NCBI GenBank assembly: GCA_035578905.1
Contig: JAQJVL010000004.1
Coordinates: 7,864,175 to 7,928,174 of the forward strand
From: Stictocephala bisonia
Lineage: Eukaryota > Arthropoda > Insecta > Hemiptera > Membracidae
Length of the DNA stretch: 64,000 bases
Reading direction: 5' to 3'
The notes beneath the pieces are model-generated. The model saw nothing but the letters and a program-made list of their open reading frames with translations, did no database searches and was not told where the DNA came from. Both the position numbers and the translations under genes were made by a program. Shown here in pieces: positions 35,296 through 47,293 of this stretch (positions are counted from its first letter, which is position 1; each line of letters starts with the position of its first letter).

Positions 35296-37130
35296 CTTCA
35301 CTATTGTACCTGTATTGTACACCCTCCACTATTGTATCTGTATTGTACACCCTCCACTATTGCACCTGTATTGTACACCCTCCACTATTGTATCTGTATT
35401 GTACACCCTCCACTATTGTACCTGTATTGTACACCATCCACTATTGTACCTGTATTGTACACCATCCACTATTGTACCTATATTGTACACCATCCACTAT
35501 TGTACCTATATTGTACACCATCCACTATTGTACCTGTATTGTACACCATCCACTATTGCACCTGTATTGTACATTCTCCACTATAGTACTATTATTGTAC
35601 ACCCTCCACTATTGTATCTGTATTGTACACCCTCCACTATTGTATCTGTATTGTACACCCTCCACTATTGTACCTGTATTGTACACCCTCCACTATTTTA
35701 TCTGTATTGTACACCCTCCACTATTGTACCTGTATTGTACACCATCCACTATTGTACCTATATTGTACACCATCCACTATTGTACCTATATTGTACACCA
35801 TCCACTATTGTACCTGTATTGTACACCATCCACTATTGCACCTGTATTGTACATTCTCCACTATAGTACTATTATTGTACACCCTCCACTATTGTATCTG
35901 TATTGTACACCCTCCACTATTGTACCTGTATTGTACACCATCCACTATTGAACCTGTATTGTACACCCTCCACTATTGTATCTGTATTGTACACCCTCCA
36001 CTATTGTACCTATATTGTACACCATCCACTATTGTATCTGTATTGTACACCCTCCACTATTGTACCTATATTGTACACCATCCACTATTGTACCTGTATT
36101 GTACACCCTCCACTATTGTACCTGTATTGTACACCATCCACTATTGTACCTGTATTGTACACCATCCACTATTGTACCTGTATTGTACACCCTCCACTAT
36201 TGTATCTGTATTGTACACCCTCCACTATTGTATCTGTATTGTACACCCTCCACTATTGTACCTGTATTGTACACCATCCACTATTGTACCTGTATTGTAC
36301 ACCCTCCACTATTGTATCTGTATTGTACACCCTCCACTATTGTATCTGTATTGTACACCCTCCACTATTGTATCTGTATTGTACACCCTCCACTATTGTA
36401 CCTGTATTGTACACCATCCACTATTGTACCTGTATTGTACACCATCCACTATTGTACCTATATTGTACACCATCCACTATTGTACCTATATTGTACACCA
36501 TCCACTATTATACCTGTATTGTACACCATCCACTATTGCACCTGTATTGTACATTCTCCACTATAGTACTATTATTGTACACCCTCCACTATTGTATCTG
36601 TATTGTACACCCTCCACTATTGTATCTGTATTGTACACCATCCACTATTGTACCTATATTGTACACCATCCACTATTGTATCTGTATTGTACACCCTCCA
36701 CTATTGTACCTGTATTGTACACCATCCACTATTGTACCTATATTGTACACCATTTACTATTGTACCTGTATTGTACACCATCCACTATTGTACCTGTATT
36801 GTACACCATCCACTATTGCACCTGTATTGTACACCATCCACTATTGTACCTGTATTGTACACCATCCACTATTGTACCTGTATTGTACACCATCCACTAT
36901 TGTACCTGTATTGTACACCATCCACTATTGTACCTATATTGTACACCATCCACTATTGTACCTGTATTTTACACCATCTACTATTTTACCTGTATTGTAC
37001 ACCATCCACTATTGCACCTGTTCTGTACATTCTCCACTATAGTACTATTATTGTACACTCTCCACTACTATACTATTATTGTAAACCCCCCACTAGTGGA
37101 CTCTATTTCATACCCTCCATTAATCGATTG
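35296..37130. repeat. Minisatellite G: 28-bp unit, about 65 copies
   Basis: Unit: caccatccactattgtacct followed by gtattgta, with ccctcc/ccatcc and gtacc/gtatc/gcacc variants. A block of about 280-300 bp ending in 'acattctccactatagtact' recurs near 35570, 35855, 36550 and 37028, so multi-unit blocks were duplicated. All three plus frames stay open for hundreds of codons (one reaches 523) only because the unit has no stop in any frame. Confidence 0.97.
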
Positions 37131-38116
37131 TTATTGTATACCTAGTGGATATGTATACTCTAGACTCTCGTTTGTTAATAATCATGAGACATAAGATGGG
37201 TATCTTGTAACTAACAATATTTACACTCTATATAGTTCATTTTATCTCCAATCTCCTGACAGATACTGGAGAGATAGAACTTACATAATACTTAAGTCAT
37301 GTTAAACAAAAGAGTAATTCCAGCACAGCCACATTAACTCCATGTTAAAATCCCATTACAGGGTTGGATCATAACAGTAATCACACTTCTTGAAACCACA
37401 ATAAGAAGAAAATAAAACTTTCAATAAAGCTTACTAAATTATTTCTTATCATAGACATTTTTCAAAGTAGGTTATGTGTGATGGTCGACCAGTTCAGTAG
37501 TGTAATTACATGTTTTAATCCCGACAGGTCTCTTGGAACTATATTAGTAATTTTTTCAGATATCTGTACGATCATATTTTAGAATATAGTATATATACAG
37601 AGTGGGCATATATTCCATTCTCCCCTTTTTATTTCTACTATTTACATTTAAAGTTTTTTTTCGTTTCTTCCATTCATTATATAGTTAGATGTTCTAACTT
37701 TGAAGTATTATGGAATATTGGTAGTCACCTGAGGTCCAAGACATATGAATCAACATATGCAAATTGTATAAAAAAAGTGGGGAGGAAGTGACTTCATAAC
37801 CACCCTGTGTATATTTCAATGTGTAAGGTATTTAGAGGCCTTGATAAGTGGATATAGGGCCAGTTACAATCTGTTAGGATGCATTATATCATACTAAATA
37901 AAATTATCTAACTAAATTTGCAATGGGCTATTCCATTTTGACGTTCAGTTTAGTTTATGAAATTACAATATAGGTATCTATTTGATTTAAATAATATTAC
38001 TTGATAGTTATTATATATTGATAAATGTTTGACTCCATTATATAAACCAAGTATATGGTGTGATATAGACTGAATGACAACGCCTGAATACGTCAGGCTG
38101 CAAAACGATAGAACAA
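37131..38116. other. AT-rich spacer between arrays G and H
   Basis: No gene recognised. The segment 37590-37810 has a 'tatatacagagtgggcatat' start and 'aaccaccctgtgtatatt' end, reminiscent of transposon termini, but the two do not form a clear inverted repeat. Confidence 0.35.
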
Positions 38117-38600
38117 CGACCCATACATGTATAGCGGTGATAACTCGCTCGCCCTCTCATACATGTATAGCGGTGATAACTCGCTCGCCCTCCCATACAT
38201 GTATCGCGGTGATAACTCACTCGCTCTCCCATACATGTATCGTGGTAATAACTGACTAGCTCTCCCATACATGTATCGTGGTAATAACTGACTAGCTCTC
38301 CTATACATGTATCGCGGTGATAACTCATTCTCCCTCCCATACACGTATCGCGGTGATAACTCGCTCGCTCTCCCAAACATGTATCGCGGTGATAACTTGC
38401 TCACCTTCCCATACATGTATCACGGTGATAAATCGCTCGCTCTCCCATACATGTATCGCGGTGATAACTCGCTCTCCCTCCCATACATGTATCGCGGTGA
38501 TAACTCACTTGCCCTCCCATACATGTATCGTGGTGATAACTCGCTCGCCCTCTCATACATGTATCGTGGTGATGATAACTAGCTCACCCTCCCACACAGG
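38117..38600. repeat. Minisatellite H: 36-bp unit, about 13 copies
   Basis: Unit: cccatacatgtatcgcggtg followed by ataactcgctcgctct. The period is a multiple of three, so a constant 12-residue repeat is open on the plus strand and another on the minus strand. No start context or flanking exon supports translation. Confidence 0.95.
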
Positions 38601-40406
38601 GCCATCGTCCTATCGAAGCACTTCTAACACAAGTACAACTTTGCACGCCCCTTCACCAATTCTTCACACACGTGCTGTATAAACAGGTTTGACAGCCCGT
38701 TGATTTGAGGCGAAAATTATCATCCCATATAATGACTGGTCTGGCAAAACGTTACTGTTGTTGGGAGTTTTAGACTTTAGGTAGGGTTTAGGTATATATA
38801 GAGTTGTGATGCTGTTACCTTCTTCTGGCGTAGTAGCGTTCCTGGATGTCGTGATGTCCTTGGTCGGCAGCTGGAGTGGTAGTCGTCCTTGAGGGATGAT
38901 GAGGTATAGCAGAGTAAAATTGGAAATCACAATTTAGAGGGTGTATTGATACATAAAATATAACAAAGCTAAATACATTCTGTTATTATTAATGAGTCTA
39001 TGGGGAGCGAACTGGAGCGTACCCTCATCCAAGGTTGCCTGCAGGGGAATTGTGAGAGGCCCGTGCAGTGAGTGACCTTTGTCCCCAGCTGACGGCGGCG
39101 GGGTAACAGGCTTATAACAGCACCACTCAAGGAATTGTGGGGTAGGGTAGGGAATGGCGAAGAAAAATTAAAAATGATATTTAACTAGACGCATGTTAGG
39201 AAAATATCCGTCCTTAACAGAAATGACAAATCAAAATTACGGGTGTAATATGTTTTTAATCATTATAGAAATAGAAAATAAATAAAATCTTCCATTGAAT
39301 TGGTGGATGGTTTTTTGAAGAAAATGTCAAGGTTTGTGAAATAAACTAATCTGCCTTGATTGTTGCTCTATATGTTGTTCATCTTGTATAATTTTATTTA
39401 AAATAACGTAAATGTAAATCTAATTGATTGTTTGTTTTAAGAGACCGACATGCTAAATATACTTGCAAATTTAAGTATGACATAATTTACAATGTCTGAG
39501 CAAAAAAATAATGTCATGTTGAATTTAAAAAAACCTTCTAGTGATTGTATAGACAATTAAGTTATAATTATGGAGAATACATTCCTACAATTGAGTAGTT
39601 GGACGTGGAGAACGTGTACTTGGACATTGTGGCTGGTAAGGAATGTGAATCTGTACACAAGGTACGCCTAGTGTATTTCCACTGTCTCTCCATAGCTAGT
39701 AAGACACAGTTAACACTATATTAGTTGATCATCGTCTATTTTCGCTGCAGTTGTTTTATTGGATTTATATTCATCTATTACCAATGGCTAGTTATTTCCA
39801 AAATAAGTGGTGTTCAATTTGTATTTATAGATTTGCACATTCCCTCCTAGCAAGTGGTACACTTGCTTGGCTCTGGAATGCATTTGTAGAATTGATAAAT
39901 AATAGCTTGATAATAACAAAAGTTTTAAATTTCAGGAGAACAGATCTTATCACTCTCATATCAATGAGTGGTATTGAGCTAGTTAAACTGATTACATCAT
40001 ACGCACACATATGCGCGTGTTTGTCTCTGTTTATGTATGTATGTAACGGACAACAATGATTTTTGCTATGGTATATTATGAACAAACAAAACATGCAGGA
40101 AGTAAAGAAATAAGGAAAATAAATAAAAATATCAGTTATTAGAATTAATGATAAATTAACCGTTATTGGAATGTCAATTAAATGTTTTGAATCATATACT
40201 GAAATGAAACAACATCCAGGAAATTATGTATTGGGTCAAGAATATATTTATCTAATAAAATCATAAATAATATATCAGTCCGAAAACAATCAATTACCAA
40301 ATGTTTTTCATGACAAGCATACATTTTAAATGTAGAATGATAAAATAATATCATATTGCAGAAAATCATATATCTATCTTCATGGATAGGCTTCCACGGT
40401 CGTCAC
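38601..40406. other. Unassigned region with two GC-richer patches
   Basis: 38640-38930 and 39000-39140 are richer in GC. The second contains ctgacggcggcggggtaaca, with a possible splice donor (ggggtaac). No protein domain is visible. A 102-codon plus frame (39751-40059) is hydrophobic in places but unrecognised. Confidence 0.35.
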
Positions 40407-40720
40407 TATCACTAACAAATTCTAGGTCTTTGGGGTTCGACCGCGTCATGGGTTATGTACAAATATTGCCGACGTTTCGGCCACATTTCAATAAACCATC
40501 CTCAGGGCGAGACGATCACTGTATCACAGAACTCGACGGGCAGGGACAACCAGGCGGGTATATAACCTACGAGCCCGGTCCGTCCCTGCCAGTCGAGTTC
40601 TGTGATACAGTGATCCTCTCCCCTAAGGATGGCTTACTGTAATGTGGCCGAAACGTCAGCAATGTTTGTACATAGCCCAGTAACGTGGTCGAACCCCGAA
40701 GACAAAATTTGTTAGTGATA
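40407..40720. mobile_element. Inverted pair of Penelope-like repeats with hammerhead-like motifs
   Basis: The outer ends are tatcactaacaaatt (40407) and aatttgttagtgata (ending 40720). The two arms of about 140 bp pair with moderate divergence around a GC-rich centre (cagggacaaccaggcgggta). Each arm, read outward, has a C-T-(G/A)-A-(G)-G-A box followed about 20 nt later by GGCCGAAACGTC. On the minus strand the left arm reads ctgaggatgg (40505-40496) and ggccgaaacgtc (about 40482-40471). On the plus strand the right arm reads ctaaggatgg (40623) and ggccgaaacgtc (40646-40657). Penelope-like elements are known to carry such hammerhead ribozyme motifs in their repeats. The left copy keeps the CUGANGA consensus; the right has a G-to-A change. 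Confidence 0.6.
40471..40505 (-). ncRNA. Hammerhead-ribozyme-like core, left copy
   Basis: Read on the minus strand: CTGAGGA box, a variable stem of about 17 nt, then GGCCGAAACGTC. It matches the CUGANGA...GAAA layout of a hammerhead core. The flanking stems I and III were not proven, so self-cleavage is inference. Confidence 0.35.
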
Positions 40721-41329
40721 ATATATCAAATTTAGACAATAATAAAATATCTGTATATCAGTTACGAGAACATTAAAGTTGTTACGATATAAGACATTGC
40801 GAAGAACTGTAAATGAGATTAGCTGCTAAAATAAGTCGGTTTTTTACGTACAACTTAATTTAAAAAAAAATCCTTATAAAAATAAAGGTGAATGTTTTAT
40901 TTCATCATTAAATCGAAATATATTTTGTTTAGTTAATTTAGATACTTTGTTTATAAATTCGTTTGCTATAGTGTCGTTAAAATAAGTTGTATTTACCTCC
41001 TTCTCTTTAATATATGTAACGATGGCATATTTTTTTATTTTGTATTTTTTACTTTTGTATGTTACATTTCAAATAGCTGTTACTCCAATTAATGATGGTA
41101 TCTACATCTCGTTACAATAATAAACAGTTATCAATGTTATTACCTTTCTGAGAAATAATACTAATATCGCAATAATGGTAAATTTTCAACTTTCAAAAAG
41201 GTGTATAAGTTAGTATACTTTAATTAGTTCATATAGTTCAATTCAATTTCACAAAGTTAAATTAGTAAATAGTGAACTTAATAAAAAATAACTATATGGA
41301 TAGACTTGCACAGTGGTTACAATTAGAGT

Positions 41330-41465
41330 CGAGTTCTGTGAATAACAGTGTTCGTCTCACCCTGAAGATGATGAATGATTGTATGTGGCCAAAACGTCGG
41401 GAATGTTTGTATATAATGTGCATAGCCCAGTGACACAGTTGGATCCCGAAGACAAAGATTTTGAA
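41330..41465 (+). mobile_element. Third, diverged copy of the Penelope-like repeat
   Basis: Contains gtcgagttctgtga, then ctgaagatg (41362), then tggccaaaacgtcggg (about 41387-41402) and cgaagacaaagatttt, aligning collinearly with the right arm at 40590-40710. The GAAAC of the core is changed to AAAAC, so any ribozyme would be dead. Confidence 0.65.
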
Positions 41466-41736
41466 AAATAACTTCTTGATGTAATAATGGCGAAAAAATG
41501 GTGATTAAATACATAAATAAACTTGTCACGTACCTCAGTTTCCAAATATCAAAAAACATTCTAAATTTGGGAATGAGAACAGAATGATTCTGATCGACTG
41601 AGCTGGGGAAATTACCCTTAGTGTTATGTAAAACATTTATCTAACTACGAACAGTTGACAAACTATTTAAAATTATTTTATTAGTATACAAACATAACAT
41701 CAAACATTATTCGTACTCACCAAGATAGTATTTACA
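41466..41736. other. AT-rich spacer
   Basis: No feature recognised between the Penelope-like copy and the next element. Confidence 0.4.
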
Positions 41737-42826
41737 CACTAACCAACACCATTGACCTTTTGACCGCCAAGGGCCGATGAGATCTGCTTTGTAGTTAGTA
41801 TCCAAAACCGCCAGAGGCCGACTACATCGGCTCACCACTTCGTAGACAGAACCGCCGAGGGCCGATCTAACTGGCTTTCAGTAATTTTGCCACAATTTTG
41901 TTATTTATAGTAATAAATAAATAAATGGCATATATCGTAGAAAGTAGCTTCAAAAATGTTTATTTTATTTAGTAAATTAGCATACGATAAAAAAATTATT
42001 GACATTGATGTAGATTATCAGTGATGTTTGTGTAAAATATAAACACCAAGTCAATATGTTCTATATAGTGTAAAAAATAAAATTGTGTTGAATACACCTT
42101 TATCTAAACATTAAAACTTAGTATTTTTCAGTTAATATTTTTATATTTTTTGTAGTGAAAATTATATTTTCTAACGCACTCCTCGAAAACTTTGAATTGT
42201 AACTACAACAATTTACACATATTTTGAAATAATAACTTAATTATTTGTGATATTTTTATTGATTTGTTTTAAGTTAGTTTTTTTTTAAATTTCAGGCATA
42301 TTTGTAATAATACATTACAATATGTTGGAAAATATTGCAAGTAGGCTATCTAAGGAAGCGTTATGTCGATTGATGCATAGTAAACAAACTTTTTAAAAAT
42401 TAAAAATATATATTATTTATGGGTATTTCTAGCTCAAATTCACAGGAAATGTTCTTCATTAGTGTTTTACTATATAGAACAAGAATTTTATGTTTATTTT
42501 AAAGTATTAATAATGTTATTGAAACTAAAAAAAGTTACAAATTTTAACTTAATTTTGTTAATTCTTTTTTATTTTCGACTAAATTAAATTAAACACATAA
42601 AAATATCTTCATAAATCTGTAGATAATATCTTTACAAAAATAATGACACCAAATACATTATTCTATCTTTAATATTACGAAACTGCAAATATTTATTTGT
42701 ACTAGAGCAAAATTAGTTGAAAATAGCTTGGAGGTTTCTCGGCGCCTGGCGGTAGCGCTAGCGCGACTGGGCCCGGCGGTTCAGGGACATAACGTAAGTA
42801 ATTCCTCGGCGGTCAGTGGGTTAGTG
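41737..42826. mobile_element. Candidate non-autonomous CACTA/EnSpm-like element
   Basis: The left end begins cactaacc at 41737 and the right end finishes ggttagtg at 42826, a short terminal inverted repeat starting with CACTA. Just inside each end, the subterminal motif ACCGCCRRGGSC occurs three times: left near 41762, 41810 and 41851, in direct orientation; right near 42744, 42774 and 42805, in inverse orientation. Clustered subterminal repeats and CACTA ends are hallmarks of EnSpm/CACTA transposons. The 1.09-kb AT-rich interior has no coding sequence. Flanks are ACA and ACT, so a perfect 3-bp duplication is not present. Assignment is tentative. Confidence 0.5.
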
Positions 42827-45109
42827 ACTTTCAGGTTAAACATCACAATCACATGGGTTAATCACATTTATACACCAAATACAAAGAACATTATTTACAC
42901 ATTAACAGATAGCACATTTTTTACAAATAAGAAACAAATAAAATTTATACACAATGAATCAGACACTAAATCCTTTATTTATCAACATAACCCTTACATA
43001 ACTGCTCCAAATGAACACAGTACTAGTACAGTCTAGACAAAAATTCCTACAAGACAACACATGATTTTTATTTATATTTATTACCCTCTTGGTGCCTGTC
43101 CGTTTCCGTCCGAAATAGACCTTTCATATAGTCTTGTATATTCATACTAGACTTCCACATTCTGTACTTTTCTATGCCTTAAATTGTTATTGAGACTTTT
43201 TATTTATGCATATTTATTACATTGTATACTTTATTGTTGTTGATAGTACGTATTTGTTAAATGTTCACTTTTGTAATTTTCTTAGTAATGTTACCTTATT
43301 TAGAGTTGCCAAATGTATTTAGCTCTAAATAAGATATATTTTTTGTTTTTGTTGATATAATCTTTTACGATAATCCCTGTTTAAGTAGTTATTTCTTATC
43401 CCTATGAGTATAAAGAGAACATATTGTAGATGTTTCTTCAGTGTATATAAATAATAAAACTGTCATAAAACAATAAATAAACTAATATGTAAGTTGAAAA
43501 TTGTATATTGTATAGTAAATCTGTTAGATTTTAGATTTTTCCTGAAATAGCCACAGGCTAGAGGAATAAATAAACAAAACTACGTGTATAAAATTTGATG
43601 TATAAATAATCAATACAGAATTAAAGTAGACCGGGGTACAAACAACATTTCTCATTGTAAAAAGATAGCTAAGACAGGAGGCTAACAATGTAAGTAAACA
43701 GCAATGTTTCCTCAGTTAAGTTTGATAAGAGATCTTCATTACAGAAATGCCAATTATATAAGTAAAAAGCGTATTGTTCAAATTGATATCGTTATTGTTA
43801 AATAAATGCTCAGCCGGGACGGGAGACGTGAAAATTACCATTTTAAAGTGAGAGGAATGGGTTGTTATTCTTTCTCTTTTAAGAGGTGTTTCAAAATAAC
43901 GGCTTCTTTATTATTCAAAATGTTTGTTGGTAAGGTACAAATTAAGTATTTTGAGCAGATTTTTATTAGGAATGGTGGAAAGATTGCAGTTGTTATTGTA
44001 AATGAAATATAGGCCAATAACGTACAGTAAATATATTTCAAGTTAAGGCAGTAACATAGAAAATCCATTTGAAGGTATATCCACTATGGTATGACAAGTT
44101 ATCATATACTTAAAATGGTCTAAATGAAAAAAAATCCACAAATAATTTTAATCGTACGTTTAGTGTTATTGAAAACACGGTAACAAGTAATACCCATCAT
44201 AAAATATGTATATAGTATGTAATAGTTGAGACAAGTCATGTAATTCTTATTCAATGCCAAATAACCGATAGTTAAAGCCTCTCAAAAAAAAAAAAAAAAA
44301 AAAAAAAAATATCAGAAACATATAATTAACAATATCGGATGTGTAATGTTAATTTGTCAATAACAATGCATATTCATACTAGTTTTGTCACTTAACTACT
44401 TCCTCAGTCTTGGCACATAAGTTTAATTAACGCGGTTATGTGGCGTATAAAGTCACATAGATTTGGCGAAGTCAGTCATGGTAAATTTAAAGGGATTAAA
44501 ATAATTTTTTAATTTGCATACATATGATGGTGTATTAATCATTATGAGGTACCATTTTTGGAAACTAACTAATCCTGAAGTATGGAGAATAATTTTTTTA
44601 AGAATTTTGTCTAAGAGCAAGAAAAAAGTTCTTTCGAGGCACTAAGTAAAATCATTGATATTTACAGGGGGGTGGGGTGGGGAAGGGGTTATGTGACATT
44701 ACAAGTCATGTTTGGGAAGAGCAGTTGTGTTGTTTTAGCCCGAAGACAAGTATTGCAACCGGTGGCTTCACTGGTAACGTAGCATAACATATTTTAAAAA
44801 TAGGAAGCTCGTATGGTAAGTGATACCGAATAGTTGAACAATAGGTGGAACCGGTGAAGGTCGTGTAACCGGTAGTTATTTGACCTGGCAGTATGTACCC
44901 ATCAAACGAATGGTAGTAGTGTTTTTTGCCCAGAATCACTCCCAGGCAATCGTGTGTGAGAATAGATACTAGCCAGCATTTGTGTGTCGCAAGTGACTCT
45001 TCAATGTGTAGAACCTCAACAACCTACAATACTATGCTAGAGTTAATTTTCGGCTCACTTTACAGCCAATAGCTTATGTCTAGTGCAATCTATAACTGCG
45101 CCGGAGAGA
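42827..45109. other. AT-rich region; A-run
   Basis: No gene recognised. An uninterrupted A-run of about 26 lies at 44284-44309. A G-rich patch (ggggggtggggtggggaagggg) is near 44667-44688. The open frame at 43806-44012 has no domain. Confidence 0.4.
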
Positions 45110-45255
45110 TCGTGACCGCTTGATTGGTTGGTATATAGGGGAGGCAGCAGCGGAGAGAAACCGCTCCCCCACTCCGCTACCGTTAGTCTGCTGGCAGAGG
45201 CACGTCGGTCTACTGGTGGGGGAAGAGAAGTGCTCTATGCATTGCTCTAGTACCA
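45110..45255 (+). promoter_or_regulatory. Possible RNA polymerase II promoter
   Basis: A GC-rich island in AT-rich DNA. It has gattgg (reverse CCAAT) at 45122-45127, a TATA-like tatataggg at 45132-45140, and then agcggagagaaaccgctccc, a small stem. No coding sequence follows within view. Composition and element spacing are suggestive only. Confidence 0.3.
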
Positions 45256-47293
45256 GAGATTCTAGTAGGTCTTAAATAAGCGATTTGAAATGTATGCTAC
45301 GGTGTGACCTGAATAAAAACTATAGCTTTTCTTATAAGTTTCAATGAAATAATATATTAATCCAACGATAGCTAGAAAGGAAGATCCTATCTATATTTAA
45401 GTATATTTTATACCTTATAACTACCTTATTTTCCTTAAATAGTAACAGTTGAAACGGTTGTTTAAAAAAGAAATTCAGTTTTAGGGACTTTATGCCATGT
45501 TGTTTTATTTTTTTGTTATGACGTCAAACTTTCATAAAATTGCCATAGGTTTCGTCGGGTATATTTTTAAGTATAAATTTGCGGAATTTCGTTTTACTGT
45601 GGTGACTGAACCGTATTATGGTCCAGTGTAACTCCTTGCAAGGTCACGCCAGACTTCCATTCCAAAATGAGTAGAAATTGTGTAAATTCATCATTCATTA
45701 ACCTGCCTGAAATACGTAACAATTACTGATATTTCATGCACTTTTTTTACTCCCTGTTTTTATAAATTATAATTTTTTAACCAATTTAGCTATACATTGC
45801 TTACTTCATTTTTTCACTGTAGCGTATTTTTAATATTATTGGTACAGTTTTCTCATTCTGTTTATGATACAAAACTGTGTATCGTGTGATATAAAAACAA
45901 TGTTAAAAATAAACATTTTTACAAAATTGTATATAAAATTACAATAAAGTGATACTAAAGGGATATAAAATTAATATGAAAGTTACTAAAGGGACTGTTT
46001 TCAACAAACTTACCAAAGTTATAAATTTAACTAAGCTTTATTTAAATTCTAATTTCAAGGCAATCATTTTACTCTTTAGGAGCACTCTATTAAATTACAT
46101 TTACACAAACACAAATCAATCAGTATCAGTTTTAATTAAAAAAAATACAAATGCACACATTTCCTGTGATACATTTTTAAGGTTATTACTTTAGGAGCCA
46201 ATTTAATAAAACAATCTCACATATAAAAGAAAGTGTTTATTTTTAAAAACAAAAAAATATTTTGTAGCTTATTGTATAAATTATGTTTATGAGCAGAATA
46301 CGTGTCGTAAACTGATTATCGTTTTAAACATTAGATGGAAATATACAGCCTGTAATTTTATTTTAGTATAACTTTCAATTTAACGGCATTTAAATTGCCT
46401 TTACACTCTTACTTACAACTTACATATGTTAAAATGATCGATTAACTACCTTTGATGATATAGAATGTGTACACATTCGTGCTTTGAAACCATTCAACGT
46501 ATATCCTGATGTTTTAAAGGGCAGTTAATAGTTATTATTTGTTTACTGTTGGATTGAAAGGATATTTCACTTAATAAACTCGCCATTAGTTTGTTTTAAA
46601 TATACTGAGTAAATATTAATTAATTTTTGCCAAAGTGGTTTCTCAAATAAGAATCACAACTACCAAGTTGCCCGAAGTTTGGCCCCTGCAGGATTGTTGC
46701 CAGTTGTATTGTTCTCCTTAAACATCTGCTCCGGATAAGTTTGGGAGGCTGACTAAGTTTAGTGTAGTAATTTAACGTCTTTAGTAAAACAACACAATAC
46801 AATAATGAAATGAATAATATCAAATGAAACACGCCAGCGGTGAAACAGAAGAGTAATAAAACATTAATGAACGTTTAAGGTAAGTTGTGTTGGGCATTGT
46901 ATTTATTTGTAATGGATATTTAATATATATTTCTGTTCTTAAATAAAATAAACACAAAATAATCTAGACAACTAATACTATACATTTAAACAGAAATAAG
47001 CGAAACGTTTTTGAACCTCTTAGATTAGAGAGTGGTTACTCAAGTTGATCACTATAACTATAGTTATCTCCTTCATACTGAACTTATGTTATGTGATGAT
47101 TCACGATTTTACCAACTAAAATGCTTACCAAGCAACTTTCGAGTGTTAGCCAATTAATTCAAAAAGTACAATGTCTCAATAGGCAGTAAACCTTTGACAA
47201 ATCTCTCTTAGGACAGTTTTTATTCACAACGGTATTAAATGATGTGTGAAAATTGAGTAGACAATACTTAAACCAATGTTTCCTACGTATCAC
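45256..47293. other. AT-rich region without recognised genes
   Basis: Only short frames (up to 81 codons at 45949-46194) of low-complexity composition. No RNA gene or repeat array seen. Confidence 0.4.

Noticed and set aside
35287..37194. Long overlapping open frames (up to 523 codons) of a Tyr/Cys/His-rich repeat protein
   Set aside because: They follow from a stop-free 28-bp tandem unit that is open in all three plus frames; no start context, exon or domain supports them.
38038..38682. Plus and minus frames with 12-residue repeats
   Set aside because: 36-bp minisatellite H; frames open on both strands with no flanking gene structure.
39751..40059. 102-codon plus frame, partly hydrophobic
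   Set aside because: No recognisable motif or splice context; an overlapping minus frame of 89 codons is equally open.
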